DNA of 64,000 nucleotides, taken from Flectobacillus roseus. Its GTDB lineage: Bacteria; Bacteroidota; Bacteroidia; Cytophagales; Spirosomataceae. The stretch is taken from NCBI RefSeq assembly GCF_030056665.1, contig NZ_JASHIG010000029.1; one strand, given 5' to 3'. A model generated the notes under the pieces. That model was not told where the DNA came from and did not search any database. It saw only the letters and a list, made by a program, of their open reading frames with translations. Below are positions 17,338-26,541 of this stretch, one piece after another. Position 1 is the first letter of the stretch. Each line of letters starts with the position of its first letter. The position numbers were made by a program, and so were the translations under genes.

Positions 17338-17426
17338 GTGATGAGTTGTGAATTTGGAGTGATGAGTTGTGAGTTTGGAGTGATGAGTTTAGAGAACAAA
17401 TCACTCTAAACTCACAACTCATCACT
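17336..17426. terminator. Repeat-rich hairpin between convergent metY and Nudix genes
   Basis: Three direct copies of a GTGATGAGTTGTGA(A/G)TTTGGA-like unit (about 17338-17395) are followed by the inverse sequence CACTCTAAACTCACAACTCATCACT (17402-17426 region, shown here broken as CACTCTAAACTC + ACAACTCATCACT). The inverted parts can fold into a stem of about 24 bp with one mismatch, suited to terminate both genes. Confidence 0.6.
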
Positions 17427-17428
17427 TC

Positions 17429-18124
17429 CTATATTTCCCATTTGTCTTCACCCTCGTAAAAATATCTTTTTACGACATAGCGAATCGATGAATAAGAGTT
17501 AATCAAGGCTGTGTGTACTTGTTTACGATCCATCCATTCTAATTTTTCGATATCCTCTTCAATTTGTGGTTTCATTTTAGAAGCATCCACAATCTCCATT
17601 GAATACCATTTAGTTTGTTTGAGGATGTGCTCGTTTTTGTAAGTATAAGTATGAAAAGTGGTACAGATTTTTTCTTCCAAACGTACTTTTACATTACATT
17701 CCTCCTCTACTTCGCGTACCGCACCATTTTTGGATTTTTCGCCTTTGTCGAGTTTACCTTTGGGTAAATCCCATTTTTTGAGACGATACATCAATAACAA
17801 ATCTCCTTTTTCATTTCTAACTACGCCACCTGCCGCTTTAATCACCTTATATTGTGCTTTAATTTGCTCTTCTGTCATATCTCTATCGGCTGTTACCAAG
17901 GTGATTGATAGGAAGTGTGGTAAATCGTGTTCTTTTAAAATTGTAAAAAGTTTATTGATTGTTGGTAAAATTACGTTTAATATCAAGACATGGCCATGCA
18001 ATTTCTCAGGACGAATACTTTCAAGTTTTGCGTCTATCAAGTGTTCAAAATCTGTGGTTGTCAGAGACTTAGCTTTTTTTTGACTTATCACTTTGATAGG
18101 TCTGTCGTCAATGAAAATGATCAT
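17429..18124 (-). CDS. Nudix hydrolase with N-terminal extension
   Basis: This 231-residue protein has a Nudix box G-x5-E-x7-REVEEE (GKLDKGEKSKNGAVREVEEE, about residues 131-150) and should cleave a nucleoside diphosphate linked to another group. About 95 N-terminal residues before the Nudix fold do not resemble a family I can name and contain a hydrophobic stretch LHGHVLILNVILPTINKLF. It is divergent from pyrE with a 228-base gap. I recall this adjacency in other Bacteroidota, which may point to a link with nucleotide metabolism. The substrate is unknown. Confidence 0.9.
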   Translation of the reverse strand: MIIFIDDRPIKVISQKKAKSLTTTDFEHLIDAKLESIRPEKLHGHVLILNVILPTINKLFTILKEHDLPHFLSITLVTADRDMTEEQIKAQYKVIKAAGGVVRNEKGDLLLMYRLKKWDLPKGKLDKGEKSKNGAVREVEEECNVKVRLEEKICTTFHTYTYKNEHILKQTKWYSMEIVDASKMKPQIEEDIEKLEWMDRKQVHTALINSYSSIRYVVKRYFYEGEDKWEI

Positions 18125-18352
18125 CTTATTGAATAGATATCTTTAAATATTTGGTAATGTTTGGCAAGTGTTGAGCCACCCATATTGTTGCATTGTAAAA
18201 GCAAAATTACATTTTTGTTAGTAAAACATGCCCGACTCTTCCTATTTTTGCATAAAAGTTGAAAATCGACAACCAAATTAACCTTCTTTGCTTGAATACA
18301 ATCTCAAAACAGACAAAGAAATCTCATCGCCCTATACAAATTCAGTAATCCA

Positions 18353-18991
18353 ATGACACACGCAACACTTGCACAATCTGTGGCCTCGATGCTACTAGAC
18401 GTAAAAGCCGTAAGATTAAGCCCTGACAAGCCTTTCAAATGGGCTTCTGGCTGGAATTCTCCTATTTATTGTGATAACCGTATTACTCTTTCTCACGCAA
18501 AGGTACGTACTGCAATCCGTGACGGCTTGGCTGCTGCTGTTAAAGCATACTGGCCAGAGGTTGATATCATCGCAGGTGTAGCTACAGCAGGTATTGCGCA
18601 AGGTGCTTTGGTAGCTGATTTCTTAGACTTGCCATTTTGCTATGTACGCCCTGAGCCGAAAAAACATGGTATGGGCAACCAAATTGAAGGTGAAATCAAA
18701 GCTGGTCAGAAAGTAGTATTAGTGGAGGATTTGGTGTCTACAGGTGGTAGTTCATTAAAGGCTGCTGAAGCATTACGCGAGGCTGGAGCTATTGTATTGG
18801 GTATGGTCGCTATTTTTACCTATGGTTTTAATGTCGCAACTCAAAACTTTGCAGAAAAAGGTTTGAAGTTCTATACTTTGAGCGATTACGAAACCTTGTT
18901 GGAGGAAGCTAAAAAGAAAAACTATGTTACAGAAAGTCAAATGATAACTCTTCAAGAGTGGCGTCATGACCCTGCTAACTGGAGCATATAA
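18353..18991 (+). CDS. pyrE: Orotate phosphoribosyltransferase
   Basis: This 212-residue enzyme converts orotate and PRPP to orotidine-5'-phosphate in pyrimidine synthesis. The PRPP-binding loop VVLVEDLVSTGGSS and the upstream YVRPEPKKHGMGNQIEG (catalytic lysine and flexible loop) are intact. A TATTTTTG -7-like box lies at 18243-18250, but the nearest TTG is about 25 bases further up, so the promoter is only tentative. The gene ends ahead of a hairpin and is monocistronic. Confidence 0.96.
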   Translation: MTHATLAQSVASMLLDVKAVRLSPDKPFKWASGWNSPIYCDNRITLSHAKVRTAIRDGLAAAVKAYWPEVDIIAGVATAGIAQGALVADFLDLPFCYVRPEPKKHGMGNQIEGEIKAGQKVVLVEDLVSTGGSSLKAAEALREAGAIVLGMVAIFTYGFNVATQNFAEKGLKFYTLSDYETLLEEAKKKNYVTESQMITLQEWRHDPANWSI

Positions 18992-19028
18992 TTAATGGAG
19001 CTTGACTGTTTTTAGCCAGCTCAACTAT

Positions 19029-19060
19029 AAACGGTCGATAGTTTTATCGACCGTTTGCTT
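19029..19060 (+). terminator. Hairpin after pyrE
   Basis: AAACGGTCGATA (19029-19040) pairs with TATCGACCGTTT (19045-19056) around the loop GTTT. The tail GCTTTAAG is only weakly T-rich, so it may be a terminator or just a transcript-stabilising hairpin. Confidence 0.6.
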
Positions 19061-19301
19061 TAAGTAGGAAAACGTTATTAGTTAACAGTATATTGGTTAT
19101 TTGAAGATATTCATAATCAAAAGGTTATAGTCAAACTTTGCCTCAGATATACTATTAATTTAATCTTTCCTTTTACTTATAAAAAAATATCTAAACTTAC
19201 ACAGGATAAAAATCTATTTGAAAATATCTCTGCCTTCTACATTCTCTAATAATTTTTACCCAAACCGCTTCTACCAAAATTGCTTTCATAATTCAACATA
19301 G

Positions 19302-19487
19302 TTAAGTTAGTGGGAAAATAAAATTTAAAATTGTGCTTTGGGCTTTCAGGTATCGGATCTCGGCGGTGGGCTTTGGAAAAAAGCATGACCGTGGTTATTA
19401 AAAAACATTTTAGCACTCTTTGCCTTGTGCCTGTTGCCTAGTGACTAAACACATAACTTAAATTCTATTTAGCACACTAACTAAAGA
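19302..19487. repeat. MITE-like repeat B, copy 1
   Basis: This element of about 186 bases is bounded by terminal inverted repeats of about 25 bases: TTAAGTTAGTGGGAAAATA at the left and TATTTAGCACACTAACTAAAG at the right, read inward as inverses. The core carries GGTATCGGATCTCGGCGGTG and GCCTTGTGCCTGTTGCCTAG. A second copy in opposite orientation lies at 19642-19827. There is no coding capacity and no clear target-site duplication. Confidence 0.75.
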
Positions 19488-19641
19488 TATACTATAGTTT
19501 AAATTTATACTACTTCATCAAGTACCGTTGAATAAGAATGGATAGGTTTCTCAAATTCAGAAGTCTATTTTTAAGGATGTGTTACCATATTCTGAAGAAT
19601 ACTTTTTGCAAGTAATCATCGTATAGGTCTAAATATTACAA

Positions 19642-19827
19642 TTAAGTAATCATGCAAAATAAGATTTAAGTTATGTGTTTAGGGACAAGGCAACAGGCAC
19701 AAGGCACAGAGTGTTAAAATGTTTATATTGACCTCAGCCATGCTTTTTTACAAAGCCCACCGCCGAAAGCCGATACCTGAAGGCCTTGGGCACAAAAATT
19801 AAATTCTATTTTGCCCACTAACTTAGT
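19642..19827. repeat. MITE-like repeat B, copy 2 (inverted relative to copy 1)
   Basis: This is the reverse complement of copy 1 with scattered differences: GGCAACAGGCACAAGGCACA, then CCACCGCCGAAAGCCGATAC, ending ATTTTGCCCACTAACTTAG. The left end TTAAGTAATCATGCAAAATA also begins the copy at the end of the window (from 63816). It ends 46 bases before the histidine kinase start and so probably contains its promoter region. The 154 bases between the copies, and 19061-19301, hold nothing recognisable. Confidence 0.75.
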
Positions 19828-19873
19828 ATTGTCTAAAATTTTGAAATATTATAAAGCTGACACACATTTTACC

Positions 19874-21676
19874 ATGAATCATATAAAATCGCTATTTGTG
19901 TTCCTATTACTTTTTTTCCTTGGGATTCATCCTAAAGCACAAAGCTTAGAAAGTGCCCGTGAAAAGTGGAACAAATTACCCGCAAATGAAAAAAGAGCTT
20001 TAGCTATATATCAATTCTCTAAGAAGGGCGAACTTGAGGACCAAGTAAAACGCGACATATTATTGGAGGCTATCGACCTCATTCCCGAAAACTCAGCTGA
20101 TACCCTGTTGGGACATCTGCATTATAAGTTAGGGCAAACTAATTATGGGCTTGAGGATTATGTAAATTCTTTAGAGCATTTCAATAAAGCGCTTCACAGA
20201 TTTCAAGAACAAAAGAATCTCTACTGGGTGGGAACAACCTATATTCAATTAGGCAATGTTTTTGAACGTCAAAATAGACTGGATGAAGCCGAACGAATGT
20301 ATGTGTTAACTCAGAAAATTGGAAAGGATTTACATAATGATAAACTCATCGCTTACTCATACAATAGCCTAAGTATTATCTATGATAAAAGAGGTCAATC
20401 ACAAAAAGCCTTGGACTTGAGTATAATTGGTTTAAAATATCTTAAATCTGCCAAGATGTCGGATGATTATCTTACAGGTTTAATTAATATCGGCATCCAC
20501 TACAAAAATTTAGGGCAATTTGATAAAGCGATTCAAATGTATGAAGAAGCTTTAAGCCTTGAAATAACTCAAAAAGATGTTTTTAGTTTAGCTGCTATTT
20601 ACATAAATCTTGCTTGGGCATACAATGGCAAAAAAGCGTATAAAGAAGGTATTGCTTCGGCACAAAAAGGAATTGAATATGCTAATAATATCCCTGAACG
20701 TAAATACTTCCAAGCAGATGCCTATGATGTTTTGGCAAAGCTATATGAAGGAGAAAAAAAATGGGATAAAGCATATTTTGCTTACAAAAACCATGTAGTC
20801 CTAAACGACAGTATCACCAATTTAGAAATCAAGTCGAAAGTTGTTGAACTTGAAGAGCGAAATAAAACGATTGAAAAAGAGACTCAAATTAAGGAGCTCA
20901 ATTTTCAGAACACCGCTAAACAAAATATTATTTTTTTCGGTCTTGTTTTAATTGCGGTACTGGTTATCGCTGGATTCTTGCTAATTCGTAAAAATAGAAT
21001 TATTCATCAAAACAACGATTTGTTGACGAGTCAAAATTATAAAATTCAGGAACAGTCAGACAAATTGGTATTGATGATGAAAGAACTGCATCACCGTGTT
21101 AAGAATAATTTGTCAATCGTGGCAAGTCTACTCAATCTTCAAACCTACGGTCTTACCGACCAAGATGCCATAAAAGCAGTGCAAACTGGTCAGAAAAGGG
21201 TAGAGGCTATGTCTTTGATTCACCAAAAATTGTATCAGACTAGTCATACTACTGCTTTAAATATTAAAGAATACATTACTGATTTGGTTGAAAATATAAT
21301 GGAAAGCTATGGATACTCTCGCCAAAATTTCAATCTGTTACTAGATATAGAACAAACTGAAATTGATGTGGATTTAGCGATTCCTATTGGGTTGATTTTG
21401 AATGAATTGGTGACTAACTCTTTTAAATATGCCTACCAACAAGTACCTGATCCAACCTTAGAAATCAAGTTCAAAACAGAAGGCGGTATCTATTTAAAAG
21501 TAAAAGACAATGGCGCAGGTATCGATATGGACAAATGGAATAGTAAAGGTCGCCGTTCTTTTGGAAAGCAACTTATTATTTCATTGAGTAAGCAAGTTTC
21601 TGGTCAGTACAAAGTAGAAAATGATGGGGGAGCGGTTTTTGAACTGGCCATTGCTCCAACCCAAGAGGCTGCCTAA
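19874..21676 (+). CDS. TPR-containing sensor histidine kinase (HisKA_2 type)
   Basis: This 600-residue protein has a signal peptide (about 1-22), a periplasmic array of roughly six tetratricopeptide repeats (about 50-310), a coiled-coil (EIKSKVVELEERNKTIEKETQ) and one transmembrane helix (NIIFFGLVLIAVLVIAGFLLI). A cytoplasmic HisKA_2 phosphoacceptor domain (ELHHRVKNNLSIVASLLNLQ) and an HATPase domain (NELVTNSFKYA, VKDNGAGID) complete it. ATG 19874 was chosen because it begins the signal peptide. No response regulator is adjacent. It overlaps dprA tail to tail by 4 bases. Confidence 0.92.
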   Translation: MNHIKSLFVFLLLFFLGIHPKAQSLESAREKWNKLPANEKRALAIYQFSKKGELEDQVKRDILLEAIDLIPENSADTLLGHLHYKLGQTNYGLEDYVNSLEHFNKALHRFQEQKNLYWVGTTYIQLGNVFERQNRLDEAERMYVLTQKIGKDLHNDKLIAYSYNSLSIIYDKRGQSQKALDLSIIGLKYLKSAKMSDDYLTGLINIGIHYKNLGQFDKAIQMYEEALSLEITQKDVFSLAAIYINLAWAYNGKKAYKEGIASAQKGIEYANNIPERKYFQADAYDVLAKLYEGEKKWDKAYFAYKNHVVLNDSITNLEIKSKVVELEERNKTIEKETQIKELNFQNTAKQNIIFFGLVLIAVLVIAGFLLIRKNRIIHQNNDLLTSQNYKIQEQSDKLVLMMKELHHRVKNNLSIVASLLNLQTYGLTDQDAIKAVQTGQKRVEAMSLIHQKLYQTSHTTALNIKEYITDLVENIMESYGYSRQNFNLLLDIEQTEIDVDLAIPIGLILNELVTNSFKYAYQQVPDPTLEIKFKTEGGIYLKVKDNGAGIDMDKWNSKGRRSFGKQLIISLSKQVSGQYKVENDGGAVFELAIAPTQEAA

Positions 21677-22782
21677 GCCAAACAGAACTTTTTCCCTGGT
21701 AATGCTTTTACCAATCCTTGAAACTCTAAATGTAGAAGGAGAGAAGCCAAACGAGCCATTACAATTTGAGATTGCCAACTAAGCTCATCAATATGTAATG
21801 GCCCTTTTTGGTGAAGTAATGCCAAAATTTGACTCTCTTCTGTACTTAATCCAGAAAAATCTATAGCCTTAGCTAAGGACTCATTGCTCTGAACCAAGTC
21901 CCAATTTAAGGATTCTACTATATCTTCTACCTGCGTATAGATCTGCGCCTTATTTTTCCTGATAAGCAAATTACACCCTTCCGAATGACTCTTGCCGAGC
22001 TGTCCAGGCACAGCAAAAACATCACGATGATAATTATTGGCAAACTCAGCTGTTATAAGAGCTCCACCTTTAATGGCGGCTTCTACCACAATCGTGGCAT
22101 CTGACATACCTGCAATGATTCTATTTCTTCTAGGAAAATATGGCGCTTCTGGAATTACACCAAAGGGGTGCTCAGACATAACTCCTCCTAATTGCTGCAT
22201 TTGTATGGCAGTTTGCTTGTGCTGACTAGGATATACCTTGTCTATTCCATTCGCCATCACACCAATCGTTGGAATTTGATATTGTACACTGGCTTTATGT
22301 GCGCAAATGTCAATACCATACGCCAATCCACTGATGCAGACACAGTTGAAGGTTTTGAGTTGTGCAACAATCTGCTCTGTTACCACGCGCCCGTAGTCGG
22401 TCATTTGACGAGTTCCTACAATGGCGATGCTTCGTTGAGGGTTTAATACCTCTGGATTGCCTTTATAATACAAAATGCAAGGCGCATCGTAAAGAGATTT
22501 TAATCTTCGGGGGTAGTCGGTATCTAAATAAAAAAGAATATTTACTTTTTCCTTCTCAGCTTGTTTTACAACAGCCTCAGCAAGCGTTAGTACCTTTTGT
22601 TGAACAATATTTTGAGCAAGTACTTCCCCGATATTGGGAATTTTAAGAAGTTTACTTTTGGGAGCTTTGAATACATTTTCAGCTGAGCCACAGTAGCTTA
22701 CCAACTGTTTAATTAAAATGTCACCGATTTTTGGAATAAGTGATAACCCTACCTGATATACCTTTTCTGAGGTAAATTGCAT
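21673..22782 (-). CDS. dprA: DNA-processing protein DprA
   Basis: This 369-residue protein loads RecA on incoming single-stranded DNA during natural transformation. It has an N-terminal helix-hairpin-helix/SAM-like part (LIPKIGDILIKQL, IPNIGEVLAQNI) and the Rossmann-like DprA core with VGTRQMTDYGR, SGLAYGIDICAHKAS, FPRRNRIIAGMSDATIVVEA and VFAVPGQLGKSHSEGCNLLI. A C-terminal winged-helix (about 305-369) ends it. The length is typical. It is followed by the convergent histidine kinase gene with a 4-base overlap and preceded by the MerR gene on the same strand. Confidence 0.96.
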   Translation of the reverse strand: MQFTSEKVYQVGLSLIPKIGDILIKQLVSYCGSAENVFKAPKSKLLKIPNIGEVLAQNIVQQKVLTLAEAVVKQAEKEKVNILFYLDTDYPRRLKSLYDAPCILYYKGNPEVLNPQRSIAIVGTRQMTDYGRVVTEQIVAQLKTFNCVCISGLAYGIDICAHKASVQYQIPTIGVMANGIDKVYPSQHKQTAIQMQQLGGVMSEHPFGVIPEAPYFPRRNRIIAGMSDATIVVEAAIKGGALITAEFANNYHRDVFAVPGQLGKSHSEGCNLLIRKNKAQIYTQVEDIVESLNWDLVQSNESLAKAIDFSGLSTEESQILALLHQKGPLHIDELSWQSQIVMARLASLLLHLEFQGLVKALPGKKFCLA

Positions 22783-22867
22783 AATGATGGTATAGAAAAA
22801 GATTAAATAACTCGAACCGAGCTTTCAAGTGTAGATTTTCAGGTGTGTGAATGGTACTCTAGAGGTA

Positions 22868-23218
22868 TTACAATGAACTATCATCTCCCTGCTCGAGGGA
22901 GTCTCGTACTTTTTTTAGAAAATCACGCAATCCAACCAAAGTTCTTACTACCTCCTGATTGGCATTTTTACGAGCTCTCCTTTTTTCTAAGGCATTTTTG
23001 GCTCCTTCAATAGTGTGACCCTCTTCCTCTATCAAAATGAAAATTTCACGTATTTGGTTAATATCATCTTGTGTGTATTTTCTATCCCCAGCCCGATCAC
23101 GCTTAGGATTTATCGTTGGGAATTGCTCTTGCCAGTAACGTAATTTTGAAATATTTACGTTAAACATGATTGCTACCTCTGATATGGAATAATAACGTTT
23201 AGTTAGATTCTGCTGCAT
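22868..23218 (-). CDS. MerR-family transcriptional regulator
   Basis: This is a 116-residue protein with an N-terminal MerR-type winged helix (YYSISEVAIMFNVNISKLRYWQEQFP, here a 26-residue stretch from about residue 9) and a short coiled-coil C-terminus (IREIFILIEEEGHTIEGAKNAL). It has no metal-binding cysteines, so it belongs to the generic MerR/MlrA-like group common in Bacteroidota. ATG 23218 (MQQNLTK) begins directly before the domain; a longer reading from 23284 adds 22 residues without similarity. It precedes dprA by 85 bases and may share its transcript. Confidence 0.85.
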   Translation of the reverse strand: MQQNLTKRYYSISEVAIMFNVNISKLRYWQEQFPTINPKRDRAGDRKYTQDDINQIREIFILIEEEGHTIEGAKNALEKRRARKNANQEVVRTLVGLRDFLKKVRDSLEQGDDSSL

Positions 23219-23578
23219 AATATTCAAAAATCGAGAGAAACCTAGGACCTTATACTCAAAATAGTATGTGTTCTCCCAATCCAAAGTAAAAATTTTATTA
23301 CAAAACTATGAGGGTGTTGGTTTTTAGTTGAAGGCTAAGTGTTTGATAATTAGCTATTAATAATGGTATTGAGTGGTAAGTTGCGATAATTAGCTAAAAT
23401 GATTTTTCAACATTATCGTTCTTGAGCCTGAAAACAACTAATTTTGCAAAAAATGATTTTAAGCAAAGATAAAATTTTTATCGAAAAATCAGGAATCTAT
23501 TTAGTACAAAAAAATATTTAGTGTGAGGAATGACATTTGTCAGTCATTCTAGCCCTAAACATAACCATATAATTACCA
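23219..23578. other. Divergent region between the MerR gene and alaS
   Basis: No gene is seen. TAATTTTG (23439-23446, plus strand) is a candidate -7 box for alaS, and CAAAGATA (23464-23471) is one for the minus strand, but neither has a TTG at proper spacing. GAATGAC/GTCATTC forms a small hairpin near 23527-23548 in the alaS leader. Confidence 0.35.
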
Positions 23579-26215
23579 ATGACTTCCAGAGAAATTAGAA
23601 AACAGTTCTTGGACTTTTTTGCATCGAAAGGTCACTTAATTGTTCCTTCAGCTCCATTAGTAGCCAAAAATGACCCAACCTTGATGTTCAACAACTCGGG
23701 TATGGCTCAGTTCAAAGATTTTTTCTTAGGTAACGGAACTCCGCCCTCAAAGCGTATTGCAGATACCCAAAAATGTTTGAGAGTTTCAGGAAAACACAAT
23801 GACCTCGAAGATGTAGGTTTTGATACCTATCACCACACTATGTTTGAGATGTTGGGTAACTGGTCATTTGGCGACTATTTCAAAAAAGAAGCCTTGGCTT
23901 GGTCTTGGGAGTTATTGACAGAAGTATACAAGTTGCCGAAAGACCGTATCTATGTTTCGGTATTTCAAGGTGACGAAAAAGATGGCGTACCATTCGATCA
24001 AGAAGCATGGGATATTTGGAAGGCTATCGTTGGAGAAGAGCGTATTATTCTAGGAAATAAAAAAGATAATTTCTGGGAAATGGGCGAGACTGGTCCATGT
24101 GGTCCATGTTCAGAAATCCATATCGACTTGCGTGATGCTGATGAGGTTGCCTTGAAATCAGGAAAAGAGCTAGTAAACGCAGATCACCCTCAGGTTGTTG
24201 AAATCTGGAACAACGTATTCATGCAATTTGAGCGTATGGCTGATGGTTCGTTGGTGCCACTTCCATCGAAGCACGTAGATACAGGGATGGGTTTTGAGCG
24301 TTTGTGTATGGCTATCCAAGGCAAACAATCAAACTATGATACCGATGTTTTCCAAGGTACCATCAAACTTATCGCAGACAAAGCTGGTAAGGTATACGGT
24401 CAAGACAAGTGGACGGATATTTCACTTCGTGTTATTGCTGACCACATCCGTGCTATTGCTTTTGCGATTGCTGATGGTCAATTGCCTTCAAATAACAAAG
24501 CTGGCTATGTAATTCGTCGTATTTTGCGTCGTGCGGTGCGTTACGGTTATACTTATTTAGGTTTCCGTGAGCCGTTTTTGCACTCAATTGTACCATTGTT
24601 GTCAGAGCAATTCGACGGTGTTTTCCCAGAATTGATTTCTCAACAAGATTTTGTAGCAAAAGTTATTTTAGAAGAAGAAAACTCTTTCTTGCGTACGCTT
24701 GAAAATGGTTTGAAATTATTAGATAAAATCACGGTTGATTTAAAAGCTAATAATCAAACAGTTATCAATGGTGAGCAGGTGTTTGAGTTGAATGATACCT
24801 TCGGTTTTCCTGTTGACTTGACAGCCCTTATCGCTCGTGAAAATGGTTTGTCAATCGACGAAGAAGGATACAAAGCTGCCCTTCAAGCACAAAAAGAGCG
24901 TTCACGCAAGGATGCTTCAACATCTGCTGAGGACTGGGTGATTTTGCAAGAAGTAGACAAAATTGAATTTGTGGGTTATGACGAATTCGAAACGGTTACT
25001 TCTATAGTGAAATACCAAAAAGTTCAAAACAAACAAGGAACACAGTACAAAGTGGTGTTGGACAAAACGCCTTTCTATGCTGAATCAGGTGGTCAGGTTG
25101 GAGATAAGGGTACTATCTGTTTTGGAGGGGTTGCAATTGAAGTGCTTGATACCAAAAAAGAAAACGACCTTATCGTGCATTTTATCAGCGACAAGCGTTT
25201 TGAATCTTTGGTTTCTGACGAACCAGTAAAAGCAAGTATCGATTTAGCACGTAGAAAGTTGACTAATAACAACCACACATCTACGCACTTGATGCAGGCT
25301 GCACTTAAGCAAGTCTTGGGTAGTCATGTAAACCAAAAAGGTTCATTAGTCAATAACGAAATTTTACGTTTTGACTTCTCTCATTTCCAGAAAGTTACCG
25401 ACGAGGAAATTGCTCAGGTGGAGGAAATTGTAAACCAAAAAATCCGTGAAAATATTCCTTTGGTCGAAGAACGCAACGTTCCTATCGCCGAAGCCACATC
25501 ACGTGGGGCTATGGCCTTGTTTGGTGAAAAATACGGTGATTTCGTTCGCGTTATTACTTTTGATAAAAATTATTCGGTAGAACTTTGTGGAGGTACACAC
25601 GTACCTGCAACAGGTAATATTGGTTTGTTTAAGATTATCACTGAAACTTCGGTAGCAACGGGTGTTCGTCGTATTGAGGCGGTTACGTCAGAAAAAGCAT
25701 TTGAAATTCTTCGTGAACAAGAGGCTATTCTTGACCAATTGAATCAATTATTGAAAGCGCCAAAAGACCTAGTAAAAGCAGTAGCTTCATTGTTGGAAGA
25801 GAAAAATGCTTTGGCGAAGAAAATCGAGGTTTTTGAACAAGAAAAACTCCAAGCAACGAAAGAACGTTTGTTGAACAAAATCGTTTCTTACGGTAGCATC
25901 AACGTTATTACAGAGGTCGTAGAAGTTGGTTCGGCTGATGCCTTGAAACAATTGGCTTATGAATTAAAAGCGAAAGTTGGTGATTTGTATTGCGTTTTGG
26001 GTGCCGAAGTTGCTGGTAAACCTCAATTAGCTGTAATGATTGCCGATAATTTGGTGGCAGATAAAGGCTTAAATGCTGGACAAATCATTCGTGAATTGGC
26101 CAAAGAAGTGAAAGGTGGGGGCGGTGGCCAACCATTCTTTGCAACTGCGGGAGGTTCTGACGTGAGTGGTTTGGCAAATGCGATAGAAAAAAGTAAAACT
26201 TTTGTGAACGCATAA
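23579..26215 (+). CDS. alaS: Alanine--tRNA ligase
   Basis: This 878-residue class II synthetase charges tRNA-Ala. All parts are present: the aminoacylation core (TLMFNNSGMAQFKDFFLG; RVIADHIRAIAFAIADG), the editing domain with HTSTHLMQAAL and CGGTHVPATGNIGLFKI (zinc-binding His/Cys), and the C-Ala domain with a glycine-rich end (KGGGGGQPFFATAGG). The length is normal. It stands alone and ends in a strong terminator. Confidence 0.98.
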   Translation: MTSREIRKQFLDFFASKGHLIVPSAPLVAKNDPTLMFNNSGMAQFKDFFLGNGTPPSKRIADTQKCLRVSGKHNDLEDVGFDTYHHTMFEMLGNWSFGDYFKKEALAWSWELLTEVYKLPKDRIYVSVFQGDEKDGVPFDQEAWDIWKAIVGEERIILGNKKDNFWEMGETGPCGPCSEIHIDLRDADEVALKSGKELVNADHPQVVEIWNNVFMQFERMADGSLVPLPSKHVDTGMGFERLCMAIQGKQSNYDTDVFQGTIKLIADKAGKVYGQDKWTDISLRVIADHIRAIAFAIADGQLPSNNKAGYVIRRILRRAVRYGYTYLGFREPFLHSIVPLLSEQFDGVFPELISQQDFVAKVILEEENSFLRTLENGLKLLDKITVDLKANNQTVINGEQVFELNDTFGFPVDLTALIARENGLSIDEEGYKAALQAQKERSRKDASTSAEDWVILQEVDKIEFVGYDEFETVTSIVKYQKVQNKQGTQYKVVLDKTPFYAESGGQVGDKGTICFGGVAIEVLDTKKENDLIVHFISDKRFESLVSDEPVKASIDLARRKLTNNNHTSTHLMQAALKQVLGSHVNQKGSLVNNEILRFDFSHFQKVTDEEIAQVEEIVNQKIRENIPLVEERNVPIAEATSRGAMALFGEKYGDFVRVITFDKNYSVELCGGTHVPATGNIGLFKIITETSVATGVRRIEAVTSEKAFEILREQEAILDQLNQLLKAPKDLVKAVASLLEEKNALAKKIEVFEQEKLQATKERLLNKIVSYGSINVITEVVEVGSADALKQLAYELKAKVGDLYCVLGAEVAGKPQLAVMIADNLVADKGLNAGQIIRELAKEVKGGGGGQPFFATAGGSDVSGLANAIEKSKTFVNA

Positions 26216-26238
26216 GCTTTTTAATAATATAAGTTCTC

Positions 26239-26276
26239 TCACCCCTCAAGAGCCTTTCTTGAGGGGTGATTTTTTT
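26239..26276 (+). terminator. Intrinsic terminator after alaS
   Basis: TCACCCCTCAAGA (26239-26251) pairs perfectly with TCTTGAGGGGTGA (26257-26269), loop GCCTT, followed by seven Ts. Confidence 0.92.
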
Positions 26277-26377
26277 ACATAAACAGGGAGAAAAGAATTG
26301 CATTTTTGTGTTTTGATCAAAATGATTTCTCAGAGCATGTTTAAATTTTATAAGTTATTAAAAATGGAAAGGTTTGT

Positions 26378-26496
26378 ATTTCTTGACTTTCTTTTGCGGC
26401 CGCCGCGCGGTTACTTTTCTTGTGTCAAGATAAGAAAAGTAAAGAATGTCGATTGGAAATTTTGTTTTTTAAACAAATGCCAAATAAAATTTTCAA
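26378..26496. repeat. Dispersed repeat A, copy 2
   Basis: This is the same orientation and order as 14692-14812: TTTCTTTTGCGGCCGCCGC core, then TTACTTTTCTTGT...AAGAAAAGTAA hairpin, then AAACAAATGCCAAA and AAAATTTTCAAA. It lies between the alaS terminator and pabB, 45 bases before the pabB start, so it may be part of the pabB leader. Confidence 0.75.
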
Positions 26497-26541
26497 ACAT
26501 ACACTTAATTCCCTGTTTTTCTTCATCAGTCAGTCTCAAAC

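Noticed and set aside
17336..17426. CRISPR-like array of short repeats
   Set aside because: The three repeats are adjacent, without spacers of regular size, and fold as a hairpin between convergent genes; there are no cas genes.
17658..18083. 141-residue frame antisense to the Nudix gene
   Set aside because: It lies completely within a well-supported gene on the other strand and has no recognisable motif.
19302..19827. Complete insertion sequence
   Set aside because: The elements have terminal inverted repeats but no transposase reading frame, so they are at most non-autonomous.
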